Position numbers and translations under genes: made by a program
Notes under the pieces: model-generated
Databases searched by the model: none
Told to the model about the DNA's origin: nothing
Seen by the model: only the letters and a program-made list of their open reading frames with translations
In this document: piece by piece, positions 41,928 through 53,240 of the stretch
Layout of the letters: each line of letters opens with the position of its first letter
How positions within the stretch are numbered: position 1 is the first letter of the stretch
Assembly: GCA_020796225.1 (NCBI GenBank)
Contig: CM036762.1
Span: 54,116,740 to 54,180,739, forward strand
Direction: 5' to 3'
Origin: Arion vulgaris
Taxonomy: Eukaryota > Mollusca > Gastropoda > Stylommatophora > Arionidae
Length of the DNA: 64,000 nucleotides

Positions 41928-41997
41928 CAGTGCCGGATTAGGCTAGCGCGGGGCCCGTAGCATTTGCTACTTCTGCTACTAGGCTAATCCGGCGCTG
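41928..41997. mobile_element. 70-bp hAT-type MITE, family h3
   Basis: Termini CAGTGCCGGATTAGGCTAG and CTAGGCTAATCCGGCGCTG are 19-bp inverted repeats with two mismatches. The flanking 8 bp GTGTTCGG occurs at 41920-41927 and 41998-42005. The element is almost all terminal repeat. Confidence 0.92.
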
Positions 41998-42369
41998 GTG
42001 TTCGGTCCATCATTGCCGTGAACCCTTATTGTTGACAACTTCAACAGATGATATCCACTCATACCGCAGTCTGTCATTTTCAACCTTCCGAAACAAGCAT
42101 CGACTGAGTGTCAGACCATGGTCTCCGATAATATTAGGCCGGCGGGCTCAAGTAAAAAATTCTAGGAAATCAGACCACAATCGCCGCATGACCTAGAATT
42201 CCAGCATTGTTATATAATGACAAATTCATTTTGCCGGGGGCTACGGTCAAACACAACAACGACCCCAGTAAACGGAGTCCCAGAGAGAAACTGGAAGACA
42301 GCAGCAAAGGCCTCAACCTCCATTCTCATACTAGAAGTAGCTGTTCTGTATAGGCCCCGCTACGCTCTG

Positions 42370-42450
42370 CCTGGGTGCGCGTACATACACATTCACACAT
42401 ACTACTCATACCACGCATACATACGCACGCACGCCCCCACACACGCACCT
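42370..42450. repeat. CA/CG microsatellite tract
   Basis: CATACACATTCACACATAC and ACGCACGCACGCCCCCACAC type sequence. Confidence 0.7.
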
Positions 42451-42496
42451 TGAGAAAATCCGAGGGGAATATAACTAGAAGGGCCATGTCAGTGGA

Positions 42497-42744
42497 TTAA
42501 AAGGGCTTAAAAGCCGAATAATTGACTTCATTGCACCGGGTTTTTACCCCATACGGCTCGGCCCCTCTCCGCAAAAATGGCGCGCCACTTGCCGAGGGTA
42601 TTGCACAATGAACGAACTCCGTAGCTCCAACAACAATCCTAGGGGCCTCTGGAAAAAACTGCACTCGTGAACAGAATGGCGCGGTCCGGACTCGACCCAC
42701 GACCTTCGACTCACAAGGGCTTAACCACTTAACCACAAAGACCC
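42497..42744 (-). mobile_element. S1 tRNA-derived SINE with target duplication
   Basis: It is flanked by CCATGTCAGTGGA at 42484-42496 and 42745-42757 (13 bp, exact). The minus-strand head is GGTCTTTGTGGTTAAGTGGT and the B box region GTGGGTCGAGTCCGG has lost one base. A (GA)n tract follows at 42775. Confidence 0.9.
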
Positions 42745-42895
42745 CCATGTCAGTGGACCCCAAGGGAAAGTAAAGAGAGAGAGAGAGAGAGAGAAGCCTA
42801 GAAATACACAGAGAAGAGATTTGGAGGTAGAGATTAACAATATATAGAAGAATTGGAAGGAGCTACAGGATATAGCTGAAGATAGAAAGACGTGA

Positions 42896-43148
42896 CCGCC
42901 CGAGTGATTACCGGGTCCCAAATTTGCGGTGTAAAGAATAGAACCACTGTTACCTGCAGCTATGCCGTAAGCTGCGATTAAGGAGGTTTGGCTGAAATCG
43001 GATGCACGTGTCCTAAACGTGTAGGAGTCTATGCGTTTAGGGCCTACCAAATCAATGTGCAACGTATACACGTTCTTGGCAAAGATCAAACATATCACAA
43101 AGAGTGATTAAAATTGGTCGTAAAGAACGAACGCAAAGAAGAAGAAGA
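42896..43148 (+). mobile_element. S3 SINE-like element with target duplication
   Basis: It is flanked by AGAAAGACGTGA (42884-42895) and AGAAAGACTTGA (43149-43160), 11 of 12 matching. It starts CCGCCCGAGTGATTACCGGG and ends with a GAAGAAGAAGAAG tail. Confidence 0.85.
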
Positions 43149-43160
43149 AGAAAGACTTGA

Positions 43161-43997
43161 CATGAACTGCTTGAGGGCCTATGCCTTCGGGGTTAAAAAG
43201 ACATGAAAGAGAGAGAGATATACAATAAAGGAGAAGATTCAACAAAAATATATTAGCAATAAAGACTAAATTATGTCTAATATTATTATAAGCAGATGAA
43301 GGGAAGACAAATGTCAATTAAAAAATCCGGACATAAAAAATATATAAATGCATATAAACGAGTAATATAAATGAAGAACACATAATTAGATAATCTTGAC
43401 ATTTTCGAACATCTTCCAAAAAATGATGCAACTCAGATAAAAATGTTAAGATGTGACTGTTATTTGTGTTTTGTTTTGTTACAAAATTCTGGCAAATTCT
43501 TGCACAATATTCCCAAATCTCTATAGGGAACGATGTTACAACTATTATATTTCATACAGCAATAAAACTTGTCTTCCTAGACAAGCACACCAAGTTAATC
43601 TGTTCACTAGGCAACATTATCTGTCAAAATGATACAATAAATTGTTGGAAATTAGTTATCGTTCATGTTTATCTGTACAGAACTGATATTTTAATAACTG
43701 GATCTCGGTAATATTAATTATAAAACTGATTGCCTATGTGTCTGTGTGTATGTGTCACAGAATAAAACTTAAGAACGTCAAATTTCTGGAACCATGATTT
43801 GGTAATCTTATTCCGGCATAAATTTGTAGGTAAGGGTGGTAATTGTTAATTCTAGAAGTACTTTATCTACCGAGTTATGTTAATTGGTTAAAAACGTGTA
43901 CATTTCATGACGTGTATAGTCAACAATTATACTAGGTTTTTGAGCATGCGTAAACGGGGAAAATGTAGTTGCACCATTAGGAATTGGGTAATATCAA
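43161..43997. other. Unassigned AT-rich sequence
   Basis: A short GAGAGAGAGATA run lies near 43208. Nothing else is recognised. Confidence 0.4.
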
Positions 43998-44205
43998 TTT
44001 CTTTCCCGATCAGAAGCACTTGAGCTTTTAGCTCTTCGGCTCGCTGCCATGGACATCGTAACCATTCGCTTCGGTGCCACGAACACCGTAAATCTGGAGA
44101 ACTTGTGGCTTTTCCTGCCAGCCCGCGGAATTGAACCCGCACTCACAGAGGGCTTGTCACACCGTCGTCCAACGAGCTATGAAAACGATGGACAGGCGGG
44201 CGGTA
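43998..44205 (-). mobile_element. S8 tRNA-derived SINE
   Basis: The minus strand carries GGGTTCAATTCCGCGGGCTG (B box) preceded by GACAAGCCCTCTGTGAGTG. On plus it matches 8762-8950 (GCCACGAACACCGTAAATCT). Confidence 0.75.
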
Positions 44206-44402
44206 GTATCAATGAAAAGAAGGACCACAATGTATTTGCTTATCAATATACACAATGAAAATTTAGTTTTCTGCATTTTACTACGATGCAATCGTTATGT
44301 TTTCAGATTTTGTAATGTAGCAGATCTTCGATGAACAGCTCACTGTGTCTCAAACAGCTCCTTTTGACTCAAATCAAAATTTCGCTCAGACTTTTAATTG
44401 GC

Positions 44403-44655
44403 AAATTTCGCCCGAGTGGTTACCGGGGCCCAAATTTGGGGTGTAAAGAATAGAACCACTGTTACCTGCCATGCATGTTGTAAGAGGCGACTAAGGAGGT
44501 TTGGCTGAAATTGGATGCATGTGTCCTAAACGTCTATGCGTTTAGGGCCTACAAATCAATGTGCAACGTATACACGTTCTTGACAAAGATCAAACATATC
44601 ACAAAGAGTGATTAAAATTGGTCGTAAAGGACGAACGCAAAGGAGAAGAAATGTA
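44403..44655 (+). mobile_element. S3 SINE-like element
   Basis: It starts CGCCCGAGTGGTTACCGGGG and contains GTTACCTGCCATGCATGTTG, AGGCGACTAAGGAGGTTTGG, ACAAAGAGTGATTAAAATTG and a GGAGAAGAA tail. It is a full-length reference copy. Confidence 0.85.
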
Positions 44656-44659
44656 AAAT

Positions 44660-45075
44660 TTCATCATCAGATATCGTGTCCTGAGCAGAACTTTGTTACC
44701 GTAACAGTATTTTGGAATGTATCTCTCATTTGCCAGATGTGCCGCCTCTGATGTCGTCATGCTCCAATTATCAGTTACATCAAAAATACATCTTATTCGT
44801 GGTCTTCCTATTCTCCTCAATGTCTGGATGCCTCCTTTTACAATGGTCTTTTCCAACATTACGTGTAATTTTATACGCACAAAATAATTCAATTTTCTCA
44901 TTCTTATTTGTAGCATCAGTCCTTTTATTTGATTTTGAGTTCTTTCTGGATAGATCTATTTGTTCTCTACTTTGTCCATAATATATGAGAACTCTTCTGT
45001 AACTCTTATATTTAAAAGCACATACATGTTTGCCCCCTTGACTTCTTAAATGTTCAAGTTTCACATCCACACGTT
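44660..45075 (-). pseudogene. NL-B-like non-LTR tail
   Basis: The minus strand encodes KLEHLRSQGGKHVCAFKYK, RKLNYFVRIKLH, TIVKGGIQTLRRIGRPRIRC and EAAHLANERYIPKYCYGN. The KLxxFGH...EG...RPR order is that of NL-B, but the sequence differs. One frameshift lies near 44915. Confidence 0.65.
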
Positions 45076-45157
45076 GCCACTGGGAATATGTGCGCTCTTA
45101 GTATTATGATCTTTAAGCATTATATTCTAATAATATATACAATTTATCAATACAAAT

Positions 45158-45548
45158 AATAATAATTCCTCTCGTACCGTTATACGTTACATAGGGCCTG
45201 CAAGTAACTTTTCCATACCGTTCTATCCTGGGCAACTCGCTCAATTTCCTCCATGGAACTGAGACCAATATTTCTTGCCTCTCTCAGCAAAATTCATTTC
45301 AGGGTCTCCTTAGGACGTCCTCTCTTTCTTGAACGCTTTGCATCCCACTTCAATGCCTGCTTTGATATTCGTTGATCATGTCTTCTCAAGGTGTGTCCAA
45401 CATATCTCCATCTACTCTTTCTTATAACAGTTGTCACTAGTGATGTTTCTGATTTCATCACTTCTCCTGAATTCGTTCCATTTTATATTCATTATTTATC
45501 GCTGACATCTATTTTCAAATGCATTCAACTTGCTTTCTATATTTATGA
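45158..45548 (-). pseudogene. NL-A non-LTR 3' end
   Basis: AATAATTCCTCTCGTACCGT, TATACGTTACATAGGGCCTG, TCTTGAACGCTTTGCATCCC and CTTATAACAGTTGTCACTAG mirror 28540-28800. It continues 5' to the MNIKWNEFRRS region, so it is less truncated than most copies. Confidence 0.75.
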
Positions 45549-45599
45549 AAGAAAAATGTAAAAGTACTAGTTTTTTTATCATTAGTTATATTGATGACT

Positions 45600-45775
45600 A
45601 CAATGGTAGACCCGTAATTTTAGTTGATCAACAGAACACAGTGGGTAATATAGTAAACATCAAACCAGCCACTTTTACTTCCCAATGTATCTCTGGTACC
45701 TAAGTGACGCTGGTCGACTTAAGAGCCGTTACGATCGGGCAAATTTCAACACTTAAGTACCTCGCGAATCTGGGT
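45600..45775 (-). mobile_element. S5 SINE, old truncated copy
   Basis: CAGTGGGTAATATAGTAAAC, ACTTTTACTTCCCAATGTAT and GCTGGTCGACTTAAGAGCCG match S5 at lower identity. The head is lost. Confidence 0.55.
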
Positions 45776-46330
45776 ATTAAAATTAATCGTTTACTACTTC
45801 GCTCACTTACAAAATTTAAATGACAGACATACGGTGACACATGTTCCAATACGTCGTTTACTGTAAGCACATTATTTTACTGTCAAAAACAAAGTTATGC
45901 ATTTTAAAATTTAGATGAGATGCGCGTTTTGCATTTTGTTAAATATATTATTCTTGTCCAACTTATTGTTTTATATTTTTCATCTTTCATAATCACAATT
46001 CTTGTCTTTATCTCTTATTTTTTGTTAACATTCCTCTTCATCTTCATCGCATTATCCTCTTTATTTTTACTGTGAATATGAGCTCATCGATCAAGTGTTT
46101 TTTTCTTTCCGACAGTGAATTTCAGTATCTTCTTCCTTGAAATTTCACTGATCATTAATATTGTTTTATTCTGCCATTGTCTAGTAATCATTGCAGTCAA
46201 ATATCAATGCTTCTATTCCATTCTTCCTGGCATGCATGCATGTATTATTTTATTTCATTACGAATTGTACATGCTAAATGTACCTTTGTTATTGCATTTT
46301 ATTTTAAACAATTAATTTACCTGTGATTCA
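45776..46330. other. Unassigned AT-rich sequence
   Basis: Nothing recognised before the 52-bp satellite. Confidence 0.4.
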
Positions 46331-46337
46331 TTCTATC

Positions 46338-49300
46338 CATAATGTCATGAGTTGTGTTGTGTGCTCTCTTGTCAACTATTTATTCTATTCATAATGTCAT
46401 GAATTGTGTTGTGTGCTCTCTTGTCAACTATTTATTCTTTTCATAATGTCATGAGTTGTGTTGTGTGTCCTCTTGTCAACTATTTATTCTATTCATAATG
46501 TCATGAGTTGTGTTGTGTGCCCTCTTGTCAACTATTTATTCTTTCCATAATGTCATGAGTTGTGTTGTGTGCTCTCTTGTCAACTATTTATTCTATCCAT
46601 AATGTCATGAGTTGTGTTGTGTTCCCTCTTGTCAACTATTTATTCTTTTCATAATGTCATGAGTTGTGTTGTGTGCTCTCTTGTCAACTATTTATTCTTT
46701 TCATAATGTCATGAGTTGTGTTGTGTGTCCTCTTGTCAACTATTTATTCTATTCATAATGTCATGAGTTGTGTTGTGTGTCCTCTTGTCAACTATTTATT
46801 CTATTCATAATGTCATGAGTTGTGTTGTGTGCTCTCTTGTCAACTATTTATTCTTTTCATAATGTCATGAGTTGTGTTGTGTGCTCTCTTGTCAACTATT
46901 TATTCTTTTCATAATGTCATGAGTTGTGTTGTGTGTCCTCTTGTCAACTATTTATTCTATTCATAATGTCATGAGTTGTGTTGTGTGTCCTCTTGTCAAC
47001 TATTTATTCTATTCATAATGTCATGAGTTGTGTTGTGTGCTCTCTTGTCAACTATTTATTCTTTTCATAATGTCATGAGTTGTGTTGTGTGCTCTCTTGT
47101 CAACTATTTATTCTATTCATAATGTCATGAGTTGTGTTGTGTGTCCTCTTGTCAACTATTTATTCTATACATAATGTCATGAGTTGTGTTGTGTGTCCTC
47201 TTGTCAACTATTTATTCTTTTCATAATGTCATGAGTTGTGTTGTGTGCTCTCTTGTCAACTATTTATTCTTTTCATAATGTCATGAGTTGTGTTGTGTGT
47301 CCTCTTGTCAACTATTTATTCTATTCATAATGTCATGAGTTGTGTTGTGTGTCCTCTTGTCAACTATTTATTCTATTCATAATGTCATGAATTGTGTTGT
47401 GTGCTCTCTTGTCAACTATTTATTCTTTTCATAATGTCATGAGTTGTGTTGTGTGCTCTCTTGTCAACTATTTATTCTATTCATAATGTCATGAGTTGTG
47501 TTGTGTGCTCTCTTGTCAACTATTTATTCTTTTCATAATGTCATGAGTTGTGTTGTGTGTCCTCTTGTCAACTATTTATTCTATCCATAATGTCATGAGT
47601 TGTGTTGTGTGCTCTCTTGTCAACTATTTATTCTATTCATAATGTCATGAGTTGTGTTGTGTGTCCTCTTGTCAACTATTTATTCTATACATAATGTCAT
47701 GAGTTGTGTTGTGTGTCCTCTTGTCAACTATTTATTCTATTCATAATGTCATGAGTTGTGTTGTGTGCTCTCTTGTCAACTATTTATTCTTTTCATAATG
47801 TCATGAGTTGTGTTGTGTGTCCTCTTGTCAACTATTTATTCTATTCATAATGTCATGAGTTGTGTTGTGTGCTCTCTTGTCAACTGTTTATTCTATCCAT
47901 AATGTCATGAGTTGTGTTGTGTGCTCTCTTGTCAACTATTTATTCTATTCATAATGTCATGAGTTGTGTTGTGTGTCCTCTTGTCAACTATTTATTCTAT
48001 TCATAATGTCATGAGTTGTGTTGTGTGTCCTCTTGTCAACTATTTATTGTATTCATAATGTCATGAGTTGTGTTGTGTGTTCTCTTGTCAACTATTTATT
48101 CTATTCATAATGTCATGAGTTGTGTTGTGTGCTCTCTTGTCAACTATTGATTCTATTCATAATGTCATGAGGTGTGTTGTGTGTCCTCTTGTCAACTATT
48201 TATTCTATTCATAATGTCATGAGTTGTGTTGTGTGTCCTCTTGTCAACTATTTATTCTATTCATAATGTCATGAGTTGTGTTGTGTGTCCTCTTGTCAAC
48301 TATTTATTCTATTCATAATGTCATGAGTTGTGTTGTGTGTCCTCTTGTCAACTATTTATTCTTTTCATAATGTCATGAGTTGTGTTGTGTGTCCTCTTGT
48401 CAACTATTTATTCTTTTCATAATGTCATGAGTTGTGTTGTGTGTCCTCTTGTCAACTATTTATTCTATTCATAATGTCATGAGTTGTGTTGTGTGTCCTC
48501 TTGTCAACTATTTATTCTATTCATAATGTCATGAATTGTGTTGTGTGCTCTCTTGTCAACTATTTATTCTTTTCATAATGTCATGAGTTGTGTTGTGTGC
48601 TCTCTTGTCAACTGTTTATTCTATTCATAATGTCATGAGTTGTGTTGTGTGCTCTCTTGTCAACTATTTATTCTTTTCATAATGTCATGAGTTGTGTTGT
48701 GTGTCCTCTTGTCAACTATTTATTCTATTCATAATGTCATGAGTTGTGTTGTGTGCTCTCTTGTCAACTGTTTATTCTATCCATAATGTCATGAGTTGTG
48801 TTGTGTGCTCTCTTGTCAACTATTTATTCTATTCATAATGTCATGAGTTGTGTTGTGTGTCCTCTTGTCAACTATTTATTCTATTCATAATGTCATGAGT
48901 TGTGTTGTGTGTCCTCTTGTCAACTATTTATTGTATTCATAATGTCATGAGTTGTGTTGTGTGCTCTCTTGTCAACTATTTATTGTATTCATAATGTCAT
49001 GAGTTGTGTTGTGTGTCCTCTTGTCAACTATTTATTCTATTCATAATGTCATGAGTTGTGTTGTGTGTCCTCTTGTCAACTATTTATTCTATTCATAATG
49101 TCATGAGTTGTGTTGTGTGCTCTCTTGTCAACTATTTATTCTATTCATAATGTCATGAGTTGTGTTGTGTGCTCTCTTGTCAACTATTTATTCTTTTCAT
49201 AATGTCATGAGTTGTGTTGTGTGCTCTCTTGTCAACTATTTATTCTTTTCATAATGTCATGAGTTGTGTTGTGTGCTCTCTTGTCAACTATTTATTCTTT

Positions 49301-49410
49301 TCATAATGTCATGAGTTGTGTTGTGTGCTCTCTTGTCAACTATTTATTCTATTCATAATGTCATGAGTTGTGTTGTGTGTCCTCTTGTCAACTATTTATT
49401 CTATCCATAA
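46338..49410. repeat. 52-bp satellite, ~59 copies, with higher-order structure
   Basis: The unit reads CATAATGTCATGAGTTGTGT, TGTGTGCTCTCTTGTCAACT, ATTTATTCTATT. Variable sites (GCTCTC/GTCCTC, TCTATT/TCTTTT/TCTATC) form repeating blocks. The four-unit order at units 7-10 recurs at 11-14. The rare CAACTGTTTATTCTATCC unit at 47881 recurs at 48765, exactly 884 bp (17 units) away, with the same neighbours. Nothing in it looks coding. Confidence 0.97.
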
Positions 49411-49449
49411 TGTGCTTCTTCTACTCTCTTTTGTTTTTTACCTGGGGCT

Positions 49450-49700
49450 TCTTCTTCTGTGTGTTCGTTCTTTACGACCAATTATAATCACTCTTTGTGA
49501 TATGTTTGATCTTTGCCAAGAACATGTATACGTTGCACATTGATTTGGTAGGCCCCTAAACGCATATATTTTTGCACGTATAGGACACATGGATCCGATT
49601 TCATCCAAGCCTCCTTAGTCGCCTCTTACGACATGCATGGCAGGTAACAGTGGTTCTATTCTTTACACCCCAAATTTGGATCCCGGTAACCACTCACGCA
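49450..49700 (-). mobile_element. S3 SINE-like element inserted in an S1 head
   Basis: It is flanked by TTACCTGGGGCT at 49438-49449 and 49701-49712 (12 bp, exact). Minus orientation: TTCTTCTTC tail first, CACTCTTTGTGATATGTTTG in the middle, CCGGTAACCACTCACGC at the 5' end. Confidence 0.92.
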
Positions 49701-49712
49701 TTACCTGGGGCT

Positions 49713-49770
49713 AAGCGGTTAAGCGCGCTGCCTTGCGTTCTGAAGGTCGTGGATCCCAACTGACACCTAA
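49713..49770 (+). mobile_element. S1 SINE head fragment
   Basis: GGCTAAGCGGTTAAGCGCGC, TTGCGTTCTGAAGGTCGTGG is the S1 tRNA-like head. The body is missing. Confidence 0.6.
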
Positions 49771-50240
49771 TGCTTCCACTAGAGATTTCTATTATTGTCA
49801 TTCTGTCACCTTTCTACTGGTTGTTTCCGACGTCAGATCACAATCTTTGAACTCTCTTTCCGCAGTTCTTCCCTGTATTTCATTTAGACGCACATGCCAT
49901 CTTTCCATCCACTCTTCATCAGGAAACTGTCATAGCCAATACCTCCACTGGCATGCGACAAACATGTCCCATCCATCTTCATCTTTTATTGATGGTGTCC
50001 AGTGGAGCATAGTTTGTTTATTTCTAAATCTCTCCATTTACTATCGTATGTAACCAGAAAATTTATCTTAATTTGATCTTAAACATTTATTTTGTAACGT
50101 CTTCAACTTGTGTGTTTCATTCCTATATTGATATTAATTTGTTGTAAATTGTGCGTCCATATTAGAAATATAGCGTTTTTAACGTGCATGTTAAATATAC
50201 ATTAAAAAAGAAAATTTTCCGCAGGGTCACTTCAGATGTT
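49771..50240. other. Unassigned sequence
   Basis: Nothing recognised. Confidence 0.4.
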
Positions 50241-50255
50241 ACATTTGTTTACAGT

Positions 50256-50380
50256 ATGTATGATATGTATGTATGTATGATATGTATGTATGATATGCAT
50301 GATATGTATGTATGTATGATATGTATGCAGTATGTATGTATGATATGTATGTATGTATGATATGTATGTATGTATGTATG

Positions 50381-50411
<31 letters not shown>

Positions 50412-50506
50412 TGTATGTATGTATGTATGTATGAATGTATGTATGTATGTATGTATGTATGTATGTATGTATGTATGTATGTATGTATGATATGTATGTA
50501 TGTATG

Positions 50507-50537
<31 letters not shown>

Positions 50538-50708
50538 TGATATGTATGTATGTATGTATGTATATATGTATGATATGTATGTATGTATGTATGATATGTA
50601 TGTATGTATGTATGATATGTATGTATGTATGATATATCTGTATGTATGCAGTATGTATGTATGATATATCTGTATGTATGCAGTATGTATGTATGATATG
50701 TATGTATG

Positions 50709-50739
<31 letters not shown>

Positions 50740-50930
50740 TGTATGTATGTATGTATGTATGTATGTATGTATGTATGTATGTATGTATGTATGTATGTAT
50801 GTATGTATGTATGTATGTATGTATGTATGTATGCATGTATGTATGTATGTATGTATGATATGTATATATGATATGTATGGTATGATATGTATGGTATGAT
50901 ATGTATGGTATGATATGTATGGTATGACAA
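50256..50930. repeat. (TATG)n microsatellite
   Basis: Long TATGTATG tracts with interspersed GATATG and CAGTATG units. Tyr/Ile/His/Thr-rich frames on minus and Met/Cys/Val/Tyr-rich frames on plus are artefacts. Confidence 0.97.
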
Positions 50931-50939
50931 AGAAAAGAG

Positions 50940-51055
50940 GGCTACTTTCTTTCCACACTTATGGAACGTCAACCATGGGATTGAACTCACAACCATCTTG
51001 TGCCGTAGGCGATAATCGAACGCTTATGTATTACGCAAATCCGCCCACCAAAATA
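50940..51055 (-). mobile_element. S7 tRNA-derived SINE head
   Basis: CTTATGGAACGTCAACCATG, GGGATTGAACTCACAACC (B box reversed), AACGCTTATGTATTACGC and CCGCCCACC match 7045-7140. The body is replaced by the TATG repeat. Confidence 0.7.
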
Positions 51056-51151
51056 TACATTTACATGTAAATAATAAACATACCTACATGAAGACTGAAT
51101 ATTAAATGAGGAAGTGACTATAGAAAATAATTGTAAATTTGTCTACCTTAA

Positions 51152-51369
51152 CCCTTTCGCTGCTACATACTTTCTGAAGGCTGAGCTAAAAATAGCTACT
51201 CTTTGTTTCTAGGTCACAAACGTGAATGTACACATATAGCAGTGACAGTAGCAAAGTATAACGTGTTAACACGTCTTTGGCCCACAGAGGAGAGCTAATA
51301 ACAGACGTGTTAATGCGTCTTTAGAAGTGAATGTGAAAACGTATATAGACGTCCTTAGCAGCTAAAGGG
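51152..51369. mobile_element. piggyBac-type MITE with TTAA duplication
   Basis: TTAA at 51148-51151 and 51370-51373 flanks termini CCCTTTCGCTGCTA and TAGCAGCTAAAGGG (13 of 14 complementary). The 218-bp non-coding interior has a short inverted AACACGTC/GACGTGTT pair. TTAA plus CCC termini is the piggyBac pattern. Confidence 0.85.
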
Positions 51370-51373
51370 TTAA

Positions 51374-52020
51374 AAGTAAGATCAACCAAACAAGAGGTAC
51401 AGTTGAGAACCGTAATTACAGGATAAGGACAACCCAACAAGCATTTCCTCTCCTGCACACGGTATGAAAATATACTGCCAATTACACTAAAACGCCGCTG
51501 AGGATATTCAGATAAAGTGGGAAATATGTGTTACTGTATTGCTCTGAAACTTTGTGAGTCACTAAATTAAGTAAATAAAAATCAGACCTTTATCAACTGA
51601 TGTCTGTGACGTTTTCTCAGAAAGAGATGGTATGACAGAGTTGCCTACATAGGTCTGTAGATAAGAACAGACCAGGAACCCAAGATGGCCAAAGTTGTCA
51701 TAAAAATAAATTCGTGTAGCTGTTTAAGAACTTAGGGTACCCTGGACAGATGACGCTCAACATCACGGGAGGGAAGGTTGTCTAAGGTAGCTACCTAAAG
51801 AAAATAGCAGCCTGCTGCCTTGTTGGGTGAGAGCGAACCCAGTAAACGTTGGTTAAAACCGGACACATCGCCGAAGGATAAGCATCAGAGCTCCAAATGG
51901 CGCTGAAGATGTGACGAAACACACTCATGCTAAGGCTGCTTGAATCAGATTTCCCCATGAATGAGATTTATGGGAAATTTGGTACATTGTTTTAAGCGGT
52001 GATCATGAGAGAGAGAGAGA
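51374..52020. other. Mostly unassigned; includes a dispersed repeat
   Basis: 51825-51920 (GAGAGCGAACCCAGTAAACG ... GAAGGATAAGCATCAGAGC) is the second copy of the repeat at 5075-5165. A (GA)n run lies at 52008-52022. Confidence 0.5.
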
Positions 52021-52024
52021 GAAC

Positions 52025-52200
52025 TTGGGGTATGAAGTGTCTGTAACTTCACATTTCTAAACCCTAGTGTGCAGGAGGTAGAAGGGACAATTCCTTTCCT
52101 CAAGTGTGGAACGATGAGTTTGGGATTAAACCCACGCTATCTCGAGTCCGAGTCGATATTCGAGCTCTCACGCATTAGGCTACTCCATCCCATAATGACC
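52025..52200 (-). mobile_element. S7 tRNA-derived SINE, complete
   Basis: GTAACTTCACATTTCTAAAC, GTGTGCAGGAGGTAGAAGGG, CAAGTGTGGAACGATGAGTT, GGGATTAAACCCAC (B box reversed) and CGCATTAGGCTACTCCATCC (A-box region reversed). Confidence 0.75.
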
Positions 52201-52239
52201 CAGGTTAAGAGGGGAAAATGGCAATATTCGGCAGAGTGC

Positions 52240-52460
52240 GGAAGACACAGTTGAGTGTCACTAGACACGCATTTGAGTGGAACTCACAAGGAAAACGGAA
52301 AAAGGAACGTCATATTCAAACCTGAAAACGGAATTTCTTCCGGAACTGAAGGAGGCTAGACTATCATTAGAAGCAAGCTATCGGAGAAAGTGTCGATCTA
52401 CTGTCGAAGCCCTATGCTTCACGGGGAACAGAGACGAATACGTCAAGTAAGCCAATCGAC
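52240..52460 (+). pseudogene. NL-K: non-LTR ORF2 C-terminus
   Basis: Across frames it encodes TRHAFEWNSQGKRKKER, LKEARLSLEASYRRKCRS and VEALCFTGNRDEYVK with stop. F-W-N-P/S-Q-G-K-R...ALCxTG is the common end of CR1/RTE-like ORF2 proteins. At least one frameshift occurs. Confidence 0.65.
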
Positions 52461-52716
52461 GCGCATATAGCATTGATCAATTTCTGCATAGTTTATTCCG
52501 CCCATACAAAGCAAAAATTGCTCATGTTATTTAATCCAGCAATTGCGAGCAAATGACGTTGATATTTTAAATGTATAAAAAATACAACAACAAAAAACGA
52601 AGAAAACTCCCATTATTTTTATGAGTTATTACGTGTGATGATATTAATAATTCGTTCAAGTATTAATATTTAGTGATGTGGAAATACCCTCACTTTCGTA
52701 CATCGTCGTTGTTCAT

Positions 52717-52959
52717 TTCTTTCTTAAACTAATGTTGTTTTTATATCATTCTTGTAATCAGTCTTACACTTCCGACCTCTCTCTTCAACTCTTGTTGACT
52801 CTCTCACACTCTTGTACATTTCTTTCTTAAACTAATGTTGTTTTTATATCATTCTTGTAATCAGTCTTACACTTCCGACCTCTCTCTCTTTAACTCTTGT
52901 TGACTCTCTCACACTCTTGTACATTTCTTTCTTAAACTAATGCTCTTTCTCTCTCAATA

Positions 52960-53006
<47 letters not shown>

Positions 53007-53026
53007 GACACTTTCAATATCTCTTA

Positions 53027-53058
<32 letters not shown>

Positions 53059-53112
53059 CTTTCAGTATCTCTTACTCTCTCTCTCTCACACACACACTTT
53101 CAATATCTCTTA

Positions 53113-53145
<33 letters not shown>

Positions 53146-53206
53146 TTTCAATATCTCTTACTCTCTCTCTCTCTTACTCTTGTTACCACTCTCTGTCTCA
53201 TTACCA

Positions 53207-53240
<34 letters not shown>

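Larger units (their letters stand above)
41480..42390 (-). pseudogene. NL-H non-LTR remnant, interrupted three times
   Basis: Segments 41480-41670, 41828-41927, 42006-42090 and about 42240-42390 match the NL-H copy at 58.9-60.2 kb in order (AGGGTATGTATACCCATGGT, AGGCATACTGTTCTACTTGT, GATCAATGCTGTTGATGCAA, GATATCCACTCATACCG, CCCAGTAAACGGAGTCCCAG). Insertions are an S2 SINE tail, a 70-bp hAT MITE, and a repeat at 42100-42235 shared with 58148-58285. Confidence 0.65.

Noticed and set aside
46338..49410. Possible CRISPR-like array
   Set aside because: Units are contiguous with no unique spacers, and the context is eukaryotic.
46338..49410. Possible link of the 52-bp satellite to the NL-F AHNTHMS segment (minus strand reads AHNTTHDIM)
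   Set aside because: Only a few residues match and the flanks do not resemble NL-F; likely chance.
50232..50996. Open frame of 254 codons, Tyr/Ile/His/Thr-rich
   Set aside because: Pure TATG microsatellite translation; open in several frames.
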